DNA of 57,947 nucleotides from Terriglobales bacterium (lineage in GTDB: Bacteria; Acidobacteriota; Terriglobia; Bryobacterales; Bryobacteraceae). The stretch's first letter is position 1, and the number at the start of each line of letters is the position of its first letter. The DNA lies in contig JAJFUV010000037.1 in assembly GCA_021372245.1 (NCBI GenBank), positions 1 through 57,947 on the forward strand. Direction: 5' to 3'. The position numbers were made by a program, and so were the translations under genes. The notes under the pieces were generated by a model. That model saw nothing but the letters and a program-made list of their open reading frames with translations, had not been told where the DNA came from and did no database searches. Of this stretch, positions 1 to 8,022 are shown piece after piece.

Positions 1-84
1 GCAGCGGTCTTCGGATCTGCTCCGGGGAGCGCGACTCCCCCGAAACATCTCATCCAACATAAACCCACCACCTCCGCCCCGCCC

Positions 85-1179
85 TCAAAAGGCGACATTT
101 CTATTTGGCAGAACACACGACATTTCTATTTGGCGTTGACAGTGATTTTCGGGTCTACGACTAGGAACGCCTTTCCTTTGGACATCTGGTTTGATTCTGC
201 TGTAGCCGCTCTGTGCGCTGGCATCGGGTGTGTACGCAAGGCTGCACTGGCTGCGCGGTTCCTCTTCGATCCTTGCGTAGATCTTCTCGAGAGTATCCTT
301 CTTGCCGACCTCGAAGTAGGCCCCGCCGGTTCGCCTTGAGAGAGTTTGGAGGCTCTTCTTTCCGTCGCCACGATCGGGGCCGTCAGGTCCGCCAGCAGGC
401 CCGCCTCCACCCCCTGGGCCTCCCATACCGGGGCCGCCGATGCCGGGGATGCGCGACAGTCCACCCCAGCCACCACCTCCAAAACTCTTGTCGTAGATGC
501 GTATGGTATAGACAAGAGTGTCGGCTCGCAGGGCCGCGGAGATCGACATCTCTTCACGGCTTCCGATATGGTCGCCGGCGCCCAGAATGAAGAGCGCCTT
601 GCGGCCCTTCTGGTTCTTCATGATTTCATCCGACGCCAGGTAGACGGCATCGGAAAGCACTGTGGCGTAAGAGCCTCGCCCACCTGGGCTGTCCGCCCCG
701 CCCGGTCTTCCTGGCCGTGGGTCTCCCCCGCGCTGCATTTCGTGGCGCTCGATCAGGTCCAACGCGGCGTCCAGTTTCTCGGGCGACGAAGTGAGGTCCT
801 GCAGGAGTTCCACCTCGTTGCTGTACTGGATGAGAAACGCCTTGTCCTTGCCGGGACGCAGCATGTGTTTCAGGAAGGCCCGGCTGGTCCGGCGTTCCTC
901 TTCAAGCATGTTCGATTCACTGGGCGTCGTATCGACGAGCAGTCCAATGGTGAGCGGCAGATCGCTCTCCCGCGAGAAGTAACGGATGACCTGTACGCGT
1001 CCGTCCTCGCTGAGCGCGAAATCTTCCTTGGCGAGATCCTTGACGATGTTGCCGTTCTTATCGCGGACGGTGACGAAGACGTTGACCACATTCACATCCG
1101 CCGAAAAGGTGGGGCCCGGCGTCTGAGCTGGTCCAACACGGCCGCACAAAAGGGCCGGCGCGGCTGCTGATCCCGGCAT
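85..1179 (-). CDS. VWFA-related secreted protein, abnormal C-terminus
   Basis: This resembles the acidobacterial VWFA-related family: an N-terminal beta domain (about residues 26-70) followed by a von Willebrand factor A domain. A MIDAS-like DxTxS motif lies at D83, T85, S87. A Gly/Pro-rich insert sits near residues 235-275. Family members usually end in a strand such as VRARKGYYA. Here the last 25 or so residues are unlike that, and the final codons run through the 17-nt direct repeats at 93-134. Another reading frame closes at a TAG supplied by the right-hand repeat. The original 3' end was therefore probably lost to an insertion or frameshift. The chosen start gives a poor signal peptide, so the N-terminus is also uncertain. 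Function is unknown. Confidence 0.7.
   Translation of the reverse strand: MPGSAAAPALLCGRVGPAQTPGPTFSADVNVVNVFVTVRDKNGNIVKDLAKEDFALSEDGRVQVIRYFSRESDLPLTIGLLVDTTPSESNMLEEERRTSRAFLKHMLRPGKDKAFLIQYSNEVELLQDLTSSPEKLDAALDLIERHEMQRGGDPRPGRPGGADSPGGRGSYATVLSDAVYLASDEIMKNQKGRKALFILGAGDHIGSREEMSISAALRADTLVYTIRIYDKSFGGGGWGGLSRIPGIGGPGMGGPGGGGGPAGGPDGPDRGDGKKSLQTLSRRTGGAYFEVGKKDTLEKIYARIEEEPRSQCSLAYTPDASAQSGYSRIKPDVQRKGVPSRRPENHCQRQIEMSCVLPNRNVAF
93..134. repeat. Two 17-nt direct repeats, possible IS end
   Basis: The 17-mer CGACATTTCTATTTGGC occurs perfectly at 93-109 and at 118-134, separated by 8 nt (25-nt period), and is followed directly by a TTGACA-like hexamer. Closely spaced repeated end motifs of this kind are typical of the ends of IS21-like elements, whose body would then lie to the left of the window. 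No transposase coding sequence is visible inside the window, so the identification is an inference. The repeat lies inside the 3' end of the neighbouring VWFA gene. Positions 1-84 show nothing else I can name. Confidence 0.4.
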
Positions 1180-1260
1180 GTGGCATGGCCAAGCTTTGCG
1201 CCTCGAAGGTGTAAGATGCGCGCGCCAGGGCGCCGGTTCCGTTCTGTCTCAGCGAGATGG

Positions 1261-2085
1261 CTACAGGCTCGCGAACCAGAGGTACATCTGGAGGAATGCC
1301 AATACGGTCAAGGCCACAGAGCCGATGGCCGACACCTTCCAGAGCCACTCGCGCCAGTTCTCGACCAGGGACGGCGTGCCCATCAAATAAGATGCGGCGA
1401 AACCCGCGGCCAGTCCGCCGAGGTGCGCGGCGTTATCCACGCGAAAACCGGGGATGAGTCCGATGGCGAAGCCGTAGATCGCCCAGCGAAGGTAGTGGCC
1501 GCGAATGGCGTCGCCGAGCGGGGAGCGGTGCCGCACGCCGAGGGCGATCATCGCCCCGATGAGTCCGAAAATGCCCGCCGAGGCGCCGATCGACAGGTTT
1601 TCCGACCAGAACGTGCTCGCCAGGAAGCCCAGCACGGTGGATGCAAAGTAGATGACGATGAACCGCCGGGCGCCGTAAATCTCTTCCACCTGCCGGCCCA
1701 GATCGAGCAGCACCCAGGAATTCATCAGGATGTGGAACAATCCGCCATGCAGAAACCCGGCCGTGATCAGGCGCCACCACTGTCCGGCCAGAACTGCCAT
1801 GCGAAGTTTGCCGCCAAAATAGAACAGCGTCTGCCCGTCGACGTCCATCAGGGTGCCCTGGCCGTTGCGCATGCTGAAGACCATCGTGGCCAGGTACAAG
1901 CCGACGTTGATGGTTAGAATCAGCGCGGTGGTGAAGTGTTCCTGCGGGATCAGCCCGCCCAGGATATCCCCCGGAGCGCGCAGATCGATGGCGCGCGGCC
2001 CCACTGGCGTGCTGCAATACGGGCATACCCGGTCGCTGGTTGTAATGAATGCCCGGCAATGCGGGCACATGCGGCGTTTGTCCAC
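1261..2085 (-). CDS. Rhomboid-family intramembrane serine protease with zinc ribbon
   Basis: This is a membrane-embedded serine protease that cleaves transmembrane substrates. The N-terminus carries two CxxC pairs (CPHC at 7-10, CPYC at 21-24), a zinc-ribbon that would lie in the cytoplasm. The rhomboid core follows: HxxxN (H118, N122), the serine motif GASAG with S169, and the catalytic histidine H221 in a NAAHLGG segment. Six or seven hydrophobic helices are visible and the length of 274 aa is normal. The start used is GTG, with AAAGG very close upstream; an ATG at 2070 is an alternative. Substrates cannot be inferred. Confidence 0.9.
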   Translation of the reverse strand: MDKRRMCPHCRAFITTSDRVCPYCSTPVGPRAIDLRAPGDILGGLIPQEHFTTALILTINVGLYLATMVFSMRNGQGTLMDVDGQTLFYFGGKLRMAVLAGQWWRLITAGFLHGGLFHILMNSWVLLDLGRQVEEIYGARRFIVIYFASTVLGFLASTFWSENLSIGASAGIFGLIGAMIALGVRHRSPLGDAIRGHYLRWAIYGFAIGLIPGFRVDNAAHLGGLAAGFAASYLMGTPSLVENWREWLWKVSAIGSVALTVLAFLQMYLWFASL

Positions 2086-2106
2086 TACCTTTCATATTAC
2101 CGTTCT

Positions 2107-2142
2107 TTGCCTCATGCGCCCGGCGCTCTGCTACAATCAGGA
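2107..2142 (+). promoter_or_regulatory. Putative sigma-70 promoter and RBS of the aldolase-BMC operon
   Basis: A TTGCCT hexamer (2107-2112) and a good -10 box TACAAT (2132-2137) are 19 nt apart. The predicted transcript would start only a few bases before the ATG at 2149. AGGA at 2139-2142 is the only plausible ribosome-binding site and overlaps the promoter tail, so the leader would be very short. No operator palindrome was seen. Confidence 0.4.
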
Positions 2143-2148
2143 TTCTGG

Positions 2149-2925
2149 ATGAACAAGACTGAGCGAGAGTACCGCGAAGACGTCATCAAGATTGGCCACC
2201 TCATCTACCAAAAAGGTTGGGTCGCTGCCAACGATGGCAATATCACCGTCCGCATGGACCAGGATCGCCTGCTGGCGACGCCAACCGGCGTCAGCAAAGG
2301 CATGATGGAGCCGGACGACCTGATCATCTGCGACATGCAGGGCAACAAGATCCAGGGCCGCAAGGAGCGCACGTCGGAGATCGCCATGCACCTGAAGGTG
2401 TATGAGTTGCGTCCCGATATCCGTTCGGTGGTGCACGCGCACCCGGTTGCAGCCACGGGCTATGCCGCGGCCGGCAAGCCGCTCAATCTTGCGCTGCTCC
2501 CGGAAGTGATCATCAGCCTCGGCTGTGTGCCGCTGGCTGATTACGGCTTGCCGGGTACCCCCGCACTGATCGAGCCGCTAGTTCCGCTGATTCCGAAGTA
2601 CGACGCCATTCTGATGGGCAACCACGGCGTGGTCAGCTACGGCGAAGACGTCTACAAGGCGTTCTTCCGGATGGAAACCGTGGAGCATTACGCGAAGATC
2701 TCCGTGGTGACGGAACTGCTCGGTGGACCGCAGGTGCTGCCCGAGACCGAAGTTCGCAAATTGATTGAGTCGCGCACGCGCTACGGCGTGAAGGCGTCGT
2801 CGGCCGGCGAGATCGGCTGCCCGCTGGCGGCGGAGAACGTCGCGAAAGGCGACAAGATTTGGGTGACGCGCGAGGAACTCATCGCCATGATCGATGAGGC
2901 CCTGCGCGCCCGCGGCGTCGCTTGA
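2149..2925 (+). CDS. Class II aldolase (fuculose/rhamnulose-phosphate type), BMC-associated
   Basis: This 258-aa protein belongs to the class II aldolase/adducin family, which cleaves L-fuculose-1-phosphate or related sugar phosphates to dihydroxyacetone phosphate and lactaldehyde. Visible active-site residues are the acid/base E77 (in TSEIAMH), the zinc ligands H96 and H98 (HAHP), and H159 (GNHG). The last 19 residues (about 240-258, [19 protein letters not shown]) form an amphipathic helix set off from the catalytic fold, which looks like a BMC encapsulation peptide. The BMC-H shell gene follows after 44 nt. The start at 2149 has AGGA upstream and matches the family N-terminus. Substrate is inferred from the family and BMC context. 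Confidence 0.9.
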   Translation: MNKTEREYREDVIKIGHLIYQKGWVAANDGNITVRMDQDRLLATPTGVSKGMMEPDDLIICDMQGNKIQGRKERTSEIAMHLKVYELRPDIRSVVHAHPVAATGYAAAGKPLNLALLPEVIISLGCVPLADYGLPGTPALIEPLVPLIPKYDAILMGNHGVVSYGEDVYKAFFRMETVEHYAKISVVTELLGGPQVLPETEVRKLIESRTRYGVKASSAGEIGCPLAAENVAKGDKIWVTREELIAMIDEALRARGVA

Positions 2926-2969
2926 CAAACGGACCCCGCCGGAAGAGGATTGAACAGGCTGGAGGATCA

Positions 2970-3254
2970 ATGGGTGAAGCATTAGGAATGGTCGAAGTTC
3001 GCGGCCTAGTGGCCATGATTGAGGCCGCCGATGCCATGGTCAAAGCCGCCAAAGTCACGCTCGTCGGTTGGGAGAAGGTCGGTTCGGGTTATGTGACGGC
3101 CCTGGTTCGCGGCGATGTCGCCGCGGTTCGCGCTGCTACCGATGCCGGAGCCGCCGCAGCGCGCCGGGTGGGTGAACTGATCGCCGTGCATGTGATTCCA
3201 CGCCCGCATCCGAGTCTGGAAGACGTGCTGCCGATCGGTAAGAGCCAGAAGTAA
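2970..3254 (+). CDS. Bacterial microcompartment hexameric shell protein (BMC-H)
   Basis: This 94-aa single BMC domain protein (PduA/EutM/CcmK type) would assemble into hexamers tiling the facets of a protein shell. The pore loop KVGSG is at residues 36-40, and the conserved start of the fold ([10 protein letters not shown]) is intact. The start at 2970 is chosen because GGAGGA lies 3 nt upstream; a longer reading begins at 2922 but lacks such a site. It is the only BMC-H gene in the window, preceded by the aldolase and followed 21 nt later by the first pentamer gene. Confidence 0.95.
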   Translation: MGEALGMVEVRGLVAMIEAADAMVKAAKVTLVGWEKVGSGYVTALVRGDVAAVRAATDAGAAAARRVGELIAVHVIPRPHPSLEDVLPIGKSQK

Positions 3255-3275
3255 GAACGCCAGCGAAAGGACAAG

Positions 3276-3554
3276 ATGCAGTTAGCCCGCGTCGTAGGCA
3301 ACGTAGTTGCCACGCGAAAAGACCCACGCCTGGAAGGCAAGAAGCTCCTGGTGCTCCGCTACGTTTCCCCGGAGGGTAAGGACGAGGCCGGATACGTCGT
3401 CGCCGTCGACACGGTGAGCGCCGGATACCGCGAAACCGTCCTCACCGTTTCCGGAAGCAGCGCCCGCATGGCCGATGGCTGCAAGGATCGCCCTGTCGAC
3501 ACGGTCATCGTCGGCATCGTCGACAACGTGCAGATCGATTCCGGAAGCCGGTAA
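3276..3554 (+). CDS. BMC pentameric vertex protein (EutN/CcmL family), copy 1
   Basis: This 92-aa protein has the EutN/CcmL fold: an opening MQLARVVGNVVAT strand, the central LLVLRYVSPEG segment and the closing VIVGIVDNVQI strand. Family members form pentamers that cap shell vertices. AAGGA precedes the ATG. It is the first of three tandem paralogues spaced 5 and 2 nt apart. The three share the start and end motifs but differ in the middle, so they are old paralogues, not recent copies. Confidence 0.93.
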   Translation: MQLARVVGNVVATRKDPRLEGKKLLVLRYVSPEGKDEAGYVVAVDTVSAGYRETVLTVSGSSARMADGCKDRPVDTVIVGIVDNVQIDSGSR

Positions 3555-3559
3555 ACACC

Positions 3560-3841
3560 ATGTACCTGGGACGCGTGGTGGGCCGCGTCTGGTCCACCGT
3601 AAAGAACGCCGAACTCGAAGGACAGCGCTTTTTGGTCGTGCAGCCTATCACGCCGGAAGGGACGAACGCGGGCAAGTGCATCGTCTGCACCGATATGACC
3701 GGGGCCGGCGCCGACGAAATCGTTTATTGGGTGCGCGGGCGCGAAGCCAGCATCGCGCTTCCCGCACCGGAAGTGCCGACCGACTTCAGCATCGTCGGCA
3801 TCGTCGACGAGATGAGCGTCAACCGGGAGGCCAAGAAGTAG
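3560..3841 (+). CDS. BMC pentameric vertex protein (EutN/CcmL family), copy 2
   Basis: This 93-aa EutN/CcmL paralogue starts MYLGRVVGRVW and ends in the VGIVDEMSV strand. It carries two cysteines (KCIVC) in the central sheet that the other two copies lack. It begins 5 nt after copy 1, so all four shell genes are almost certainly one transcript. Three different BMC-P proteins with few BMC-H is a composition known from Planctomycete/Verrucomicrobium-type (PVM) loci that degrade fucose and rhamnose. Confidence 0.93.
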   Translation: MYLGRVVGRVWSTVKNAELEGQRFLVVQPITPEGTNAGKCIVCTDMTGAGADEIVYWVRGREASIALPAPEVPTDFSIVGIVDEMSVNREAKK

Positions 3842-3843
3842 TC

Positions 3844-4125
3844 ATGCTCATCGGCCGCGTAATCGGAGAAATCGTCGCAACGCGCAAACACGAAACGCAC
3901 GAGGAGCGCAAGATTCTGCTGGTACAACCACTGAACCTGGACGGCAGCGAGCGTGGCGCGGCATTCGTGGCGTTGGACGCGGTGGATGCCGGCGTGGGCG
4001 ATCGGGTGCTACTCACGACGGAAGGTTTCAGCGCTTTCACCAGCGTGGGCTACAAGAAAGCGCCCATCGACATGGCCGTGATCGGCATCGTCGATAGCGT
4101 GGAACTCAGCGAAGACCCGGCGTAG
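3844..4125 (+). CDS. BMC pentameric vertex protein (EutN/CcmL family), copy 3
   Basis: This 93-aa EutN/CcmL paralogue starts MLIGRVIGEIVAT and ends with the VIGIVDSVEL strand. The ATG at 3844 lies 2 nt after the stop of copy 2, suggesting translational coupling. It is the last gene of the operon: no aldehyde dehydrogenase, alcohol dehydrogenase, phosphotransacylase or BMC-T gene follows. The next 280 nt contain no intact gene. Confidence 0.93.
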   Translation: MLIGRVIGEIVATRKHETHEERKILLVQPLNLDGSERGAAFVALDAVDAGVGDRVLLTTEGFSAFTSVGYKKAPIDMAVIGIVDSVELSEDPA

Positions 4126-4145
4126 AACTGCCGGAGCGGTGGAAT

Positions 4146-4292
4146 TCATATCTTCACATTCCCCGTAGAATCAAAGCTAACGTACTTCCCGTCGCCCGTC
4201 TGTAAGTCGAAGTCCTGCGTGTTTTCGGCGACCTCGTAAGAGAGGACAATCGTTCCATTTCGCTGGCGATTCTCACCTCGGCTGAATTTCAA
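4146..4292 (-). pseudogene. Possible C-terminal gene remnant
   Basis: On the minus strand an open frame ends at 4146 and reads about 48 codons back to a TTG at 4292. Immediately upstream in frame is a stop codon. The peptide contains segments such as RNGTIVLSYEV and GDGKYVSFDSTGNVKI that look like the end of a folded protein and not random sequence. There is no ATG and no ribosome-binding site. It may be the surviving 3' end of a deleted gene, or a tiny gene from TTG. I do not recognise the family. The rest of 4126-4408 holds only the upstream region of the PEGA gene. Confidence 0.3.
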
Positions 4293-4408
4293 CGCTCATG
4301 GCCGATTTCAGCCACATGAGGAGCGCTGTCTCCCCGCACCTTACTGAAATACAATGAGATATTGTTTGGCATGGGAATTGCTAACTCCTCAGTTGGAAGG
4401 CGGTTGAT

Positions 4409-4855
4409 ATGATGGCAACCAAGCTGGGCAAAGGTTTGGCACTCGCCACGATGGGGCTGTGCTTGACAGTCGCTCCGGCTTTCGCCCGCGGCGGTTTTCA
4501 CGGCGGCGGTTTCCGAGGAGGGTTCGACGGCCGAGCCGTGATTGTAAGCCCCTACTACGGCTTCGGCGGATTCTAAGGGCCCTGGGGCTGGGATCCCTTC
4601 TGGTACGACGGGCCCTACTGGGGGTACGGCTACTCGATGCCGCCCGGTACGGGCAAGGTAAAGATTGAAACGCGCCTCAAGGATGCGGAAGTATTCGTTG
4701 ACGGCGCTTTTGCGGGAACCGTACGTGAGACGAAGGACATGTATTTGAAGTCCGGCGCTCACAACCTGGAGATCAGGGCGGCGGGGCATCCCAAGTACTC
4801 GGAACGCCTCTACGTCCTTGGCGGCAAGACACTGAAGGTCTCGCCGGGCTTCTGA
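4409..4855 (+). pseudogene. PEGA-domain secreted protein broken by an in-frame TAA
   Basis: A 148-codon frame opens at ATG 4409, with GGAAGG 8 nt upstream and a clear signal peptide (MMATKLGKGLALATMGLCLTV). It continues with a Gly/Tyr-rich linker and is then stopped by TAA at 4574-4576. The same frame stays open to TGA at 4853-4855 and encodes the rest of the linker plus a complete PEGA domain (VKIETRLKDAEVFVDGAFAG onward). Comparable proteins have Tyr/Pro/Gly-rich linkers, so the stop probably replaced a TAC or TAT tyrosine codon. As read, only a 55-aa exported peptide would be made. A base-calling error or stop readthrough are the alternatives. Confidence 0.75.
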
Positions 4856-4863
4856 GATTGTGC

Positions 4864-4898
4864 CGACAGCCTCCCCGCCGGTCGCGGGGAGGCTGTCG
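4864..4898. terminator. Strong hairpin, probable bidirectional terminator
   Basis: A perfect 15-bp stem (4864-4878 with 4884-4898) with a 5-nt loop lies 8 nt after the PEGA stop and 70 nt past the end of the convergent MoaD-like gene. It lacks a T-run on either side, so it may work as a bidirectional barrier and not as a classical intrinsic terminator. Confidence 0.6.
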
Positions 4899-4968
4899 CG
4901 AAACGTCAGGCGACCCCCAGTTCTATCCGAACGCGGCATAGCATGCTGCCCGGGACGGCCGCAGGCTG

Positions 4969-5265
4969 CTAGCCGCCCGCAATCGCCCCGACGATCAGAA
5001 ACGGTTCAGCGGCAGTGGCTACGCCACCGGGCAACGGCGCGTCCGGCGGTTCGTTGGACACATCCTTCCCACAGGCGAAGAATCGCAAGAACGGGCGGCG
5101 CTGCCCGGTGACCTGATCCCGAATCGTACCTCGCAGCACAGGATAGGCGGCTTCCAGCGCATCGAGTATCGCGCGTTGAGTGACGGTACCGCGGATGTCG
5201 AGGTTCACATCGCCGCCGGTGCTTGCCAGCGTTTGAAGATGCGGCGGGAGCACAACTTGGATCAC
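4969..5265 (-). CDS. MoaD/ThiS-like ubiquitin-fold protein with C-terminal Gly-Gly
   Basis: This 98-aa beta-grasp protein begins [14 protein letters not shown] and carries the typical helix ([19 protein letters not shown]). It ends in VGAIAGG, the terminal diglycine by which MoaD, ThiS and SAMP-type proteins are adenylated and used as sulfur carriers or protein modifiers. The start is GTG at 5265, overlapping the upstream propeller gene's TGA in a GTGA junction, which indicates translational coupling. No MoaE, MoeB, ThiF or ThiG gene is nearby, so a role in molybdopterin or thiamine synthesis is not supported. A conserved pairing with the BNR protein is the best clue to function, which is unknown. 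Confidence 0.88.
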   Translation of the reverse strand: MIQVVLPPHLQTLASTGGDVNLDIRGTVTQRAILDALEAAYPVLRGTIRDQVTGQRRPFLRFFACGKDVSNEPPDAPLPGGVATAAEPFLIVGAIAGG

Positions 5266-6377
5266 GGCAGTGTCTGAGCCTCCACGGATAGCACTCCAGG
5301 CAGATCCCGCGCGATGGCGGTCCAACTGTCTCCAGCGTCAGCCGAGGCGTACACCTGCCCACCGGTGGTGCCGAAATACACGCCGCATTTGTCAAGCGAG
5401 TCAACCGCCATGGCGTCACGTAACACGTTTACATAGCAGTTGCGCTGAGGCAGGCCCTTCGTCAGCGGCTCCCACTCGGTTCCACCCGTCCGGCTACGGT
5501 ATACGCGCAGCTTGCCCTCGGGCGGAAAATGTTCCGAATCGCTCTTGATGGGGACGACATAGATCGTCTCCGGCTCGTGTGCGTGAACGTCGATGGGGAA
5601 GCCGAAGTCTGTCGGCAAGTTTCCGCTGACTTCGCGCCACGAATCGCCGGCGTCGTCGGTGCGCATCACGTCCCAGTGCTTCTGCATGAACAGAACTGAC
5701 GGACGCGAACGGTGCAAGGCGATGCGGTGCACGCAGTGGCCGACCTCGGCGGTCGGATTTGGAATGTACTCTGATTTCAGCCCGCGATTGATCGGCTGCC
5801 AGGATTTCCCGCCGTCATCGGTGCGAAATGCACCCGCCGCCGAGATGGCGATGAACATTCGATTTGTGTTGTCAGGGTCCAGAAGAATCGTGTGCAGGCA
5901 GAGTCCGCCGGCGCCCGGCTGCCATTGCGCACCCGTTCCGTGGCCGCGAAGGCCGGGGAGTTCCTGCCATGTCTGACCGGCGTCGGTGGTGCGGAAAAGC
6001 GCGGCATCTTCGACCCCTGCGAATACTGTGTCGGGATCGCTGAGCGACGGCTCGAGATGCCAGACCCGCTTGAACTCCCAAGGGTGCGGCGTCCCGTCGT
6101 ACCACTGGTGGGTGCCGGGGACGCCGTCGTAGACGAACTTGTTTCCGGCAGCCGCCCACGTCTTCCCTCCATCCCTTGAGACCTGGATCACCTGTCCAAA
6201 CCAACTGCTGCACTGCGAAGCGTACAACCGGTCCGGATCGGCGGGCGAGCCCTTGATGTGGTACACCTCCCAACCCGCGAAGTGAGGACCGCTAATTTTC
6301 CATTTTGCGCGCTTCCCATCGGACTCCATGACGAAGGCGCCTTTCCGTGTGCCAACCAGAACGCGAACTTCACTCAT
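5262..6377 (-). CDS. BNR/YVTN-type beta-propeller protein (sialidase-fold), coupled to MoaD-like gene
   Basis: This 371-aa protein has at least five Asp-box (S/T-x-D-x-G-x-T/S-W) repeats, for example [32 protein letters not shown] and SADAGDSW. These mark a six- or seven-bladed propeller as in exo-sialidases and photosynthesis-stability factors. There is no signal peptide: the start at 6377 ([13 protein letters not shown]) follows a strong GGGAGGGGAA site, so the protein is probably cytoplasmic, unlike true sialidases. An Arg triad typical of sialidases is not obvious. The coupled downstream gene encodes a ubiquitin-fold protein. Substrate and role are unknown. Confidence 0.85.
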   Translation of the reverse strand: MSEVRVLVGTRKGAFVMESDGKRAKWKISGPHFAGWEVYHIKGSPADPDRLYASQCSSWFGQVIQVSRDGGKTWAAAGNKFVYDGVPGTHQWYDGTPHPWEFKRVWHLEPSLSDPDTVFAGVEDAALFRTTDAGQTWQELPGLRGHGTGAQWQPGAGGLCLHTILLDPDNTNRMFIAISAAGAFRTDDGGKSWQPINRGLKSEYIPNPTAEVGHCVHRIALHRSRPSVLFMQKHWDVMRTDDAGDSWREVSGNLPTDFGFPIDVHAHEPETIYVVPIKSDSEHFPPEGKLRVYRSRTGGTEWEPLTKGLPQRNCYVNVLRDAMAVDSLDKCGVYFGTTGGQVYASADAGDSWTAIARDLPGVLSVEAQTLP

Positions 6378-6549
6378 TTCCCCTCCCCGACGACAGCCCG
6401 CCGTGCCGCAAAGGTCACCCAGATAGACCTGCACGGACGGATCGCACCCCAGTGAATGATGGTAGGGCTTGCACTCCCGAAGACAGACGCAAGCACACAT
6501 GCCGGGGATGACACCCCGACAGTGTGATTATTCCCAGATTTATGGTTTG

Positions 6550-6579
6550 AGTTTAGCGTTCGTTCTGGACCGATGTCAA
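6550..6579 (-). promoter_or_regulatory. Sigma-70 promoter for the propeller/MoaD-like pair
   Basis: On the minus strand a perfect TTGACA (6574-6579) and TAAACT (6550-6555) are 18 nt apart. Transcription would begin near 6543, giving a leader of about 165 nt before the ATG at 6377. The leader contains a small CGGGG/CCCCG hairpin near 6500-6520. The promoter lies just downstream of the second sialidase-like gene, so the pair is an independent operon. Confidence 0.6.
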
Positions 6580-6593
6580 ACGACGCGGCCTCG

Positions 6594-7943
6594 CTATCCC
6601 TTGGGCGCAGCCAGGCCGGCGAGGATCTCCTGCGTGATCACTTTTCCGAGAAGGAAGAACTTGCGCTCCGGGTGCCACAGGACGTTGCGGCCCCCGCGCG
6701 TGGTGAAGCTGGTGTAGCCGCCAATATCGACCCGCATCAGCGGGCCGATTCCGTTACCGCCGTTGTCCATCAGCAGGCGCGACTCGCTAAACCAGATGGG
6801 CTGCTCGGCGCGCGGACGGAATTCACCCACCGCGACGTAGGCGGGCCGGCGGTTGCCTTTCGGTCCGCCCGAATTGCCCGGGTTGACGCCGTTGAACTCC
6901 GGGTGATGGATGAGGAGATAGCGGCCGTCGGCCAGTTGGTACACGGGGCAGCAGAAGATCGGCTGCAGGATCGGCTTTCCATGATCCTTACGCAACAGCG
7001 GGCGCGGCGCGCACCACGTTTCGCCGCCGTCGGAGGAGAGCGTGTACCAGATGTAGCCGGTCATCGTCCGCAAAGTGCAGAACAGGCGACCGTCCGGCAG
7101 GTAGACCAGACTCGGCTCCTGGCAGACGCTCACCTCCGGATTGAGATAGTGACCGACGCGCAGCGCCTGATCGCTGGAAGCAAACCAGAGAATCCGGATA
7201 TCCTTGGGTTCGGGGTTGGCGTCGATGTTCTCGAAGCGCATGAACTCGGTCACGGATTCGTCGGTCCACGGCGCCTTCTGCACCGGCTGCGTGCGAACCG
7301 CGCGGCTCACCCAGCGCGTGAAACCAGTGAACCAGCGGCCGGAAGGTTGACGGATGGGCTTCTGCCAGACGATCCAGTTCGACGGATACTTCGGGTCCGG
7401 ATGATCGTAGACGCTGCGCTCCATGGGGATCGTTTGCGGTTTGGACCACGAGCGGCCGGCGTCGTCGGAGTAAACGCAGTCCATGGTACCGGTGACCTGG
7501 TGATGGTAGTCCGCAATGCCCTGGTACTGGTTGTAGACCACGTAGATGCGGCCGGACCTGGAAACCAGCGGAAAGCCCCAACTGGCCTGTAAGCCCTCTC
7601 CCGGGCGGGTCGAGCCGGCAAGGCGCTTCGGGGCCTGCCAAGTCCTGCCTTCGTCCGAACTGCGGGAGAACACGATGCGATGGTCGCCCGCGCCTTCGGA
7701 GGTGCTCTGCGTCCAGACCGTCATCATGGACCCGTCGGGGCCGTCGAAGACCAGAAAGTGCTCGTTGCCGTTGTCGAACGTGGAGCCGTCCACACTCTTC
7801 GGCACGTAGACGACGTAATCGGACTGGCTGCGGCGGATTTCACGGTCGAGAATGGTTTGCAGGTCTTCGGCGGCAGCGACTTTGTGAAGGAGGGGATAGA
7901 CGGCTGCGTAGGCCGAGGTTCGCAAAAAGGTGGCGCGTTTCAT
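6594..7943 (-). CDS. Sialidase-like BNR-repeat secreted protein
   Basis: This 449-aa protein starts MKRATFLRTSAYAAV, a weak Tat/Sec-type leader, and has Asp-box repeats (SSDEGRTW, SDDAGRSW, SSDGGETW). It also has long loops with QEPSLVYLPDGRLFCTLRT, a pattern seen in exo-sialidase and BNR-repeat family enzymes of GH33-like fold. A periplasmic or surface role in glycan handling is plausible. It is divergent from the URO-D gene (79 nt between starts). It is not closely similar to the cytoplasmic propeller next door. Enzymatic specificity cannot be read from the sequence. Confidence 0.8.
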   Translation of the reverse strand: MKRATFLRTSAYAAVYPLLHKVAAAEDLQTILDREIRRSQSDYVVYVPKSVDGSTFDNGNEHFLVFDGPDGSMMTVWTQSTSEGAGDHRIVFSRSSDEGRTWQAPKRLAGSTRPGEGLQASWGFPLVSRSGRIYVVYNQYQGIADYHHQVTGTMDCVYSDDAGRSWSKPQTIPMERSVYDHPDPKYPSNWIVWQKPIRQPSGRWFTGFTRWVSRAVRTQPVQKAPWTDESVTEFMRFENIDANPEPKDIRILWFASSDQALRVGHYLNPEVSVCQEPSLVYLPDGRLFCTLRTMTGYIWYTLSSDGGETWCAPRPLLRKDHGKPILQPIFCCPVYQLADGRYLLIHHPEFNGVNPGNSGGPKGNRRPAYVAVGEFRPRAEQPIWFSESRLLMDNGGNGIGPLMRVDIGGYTSFTTRGGRNVLWHPERKFFLLGKVITQEILAGLAAPKG

Positions 7944-8022
7944 TGTGATATTCCAGTAGACACCAAAGACCCTGTAGAACGCATGTTAGGATAACTACAC
8001 GAAAGGCGAGGAGGGTAACCGA

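Noticed and set aside
4289..4939. A 216-codon minus-strand frame across the PEGA region
   Set aside because: It covers the terminator hairpin and the PEGA coding sequence in antisense; PEGA in the plus frame is the recognisable protein.
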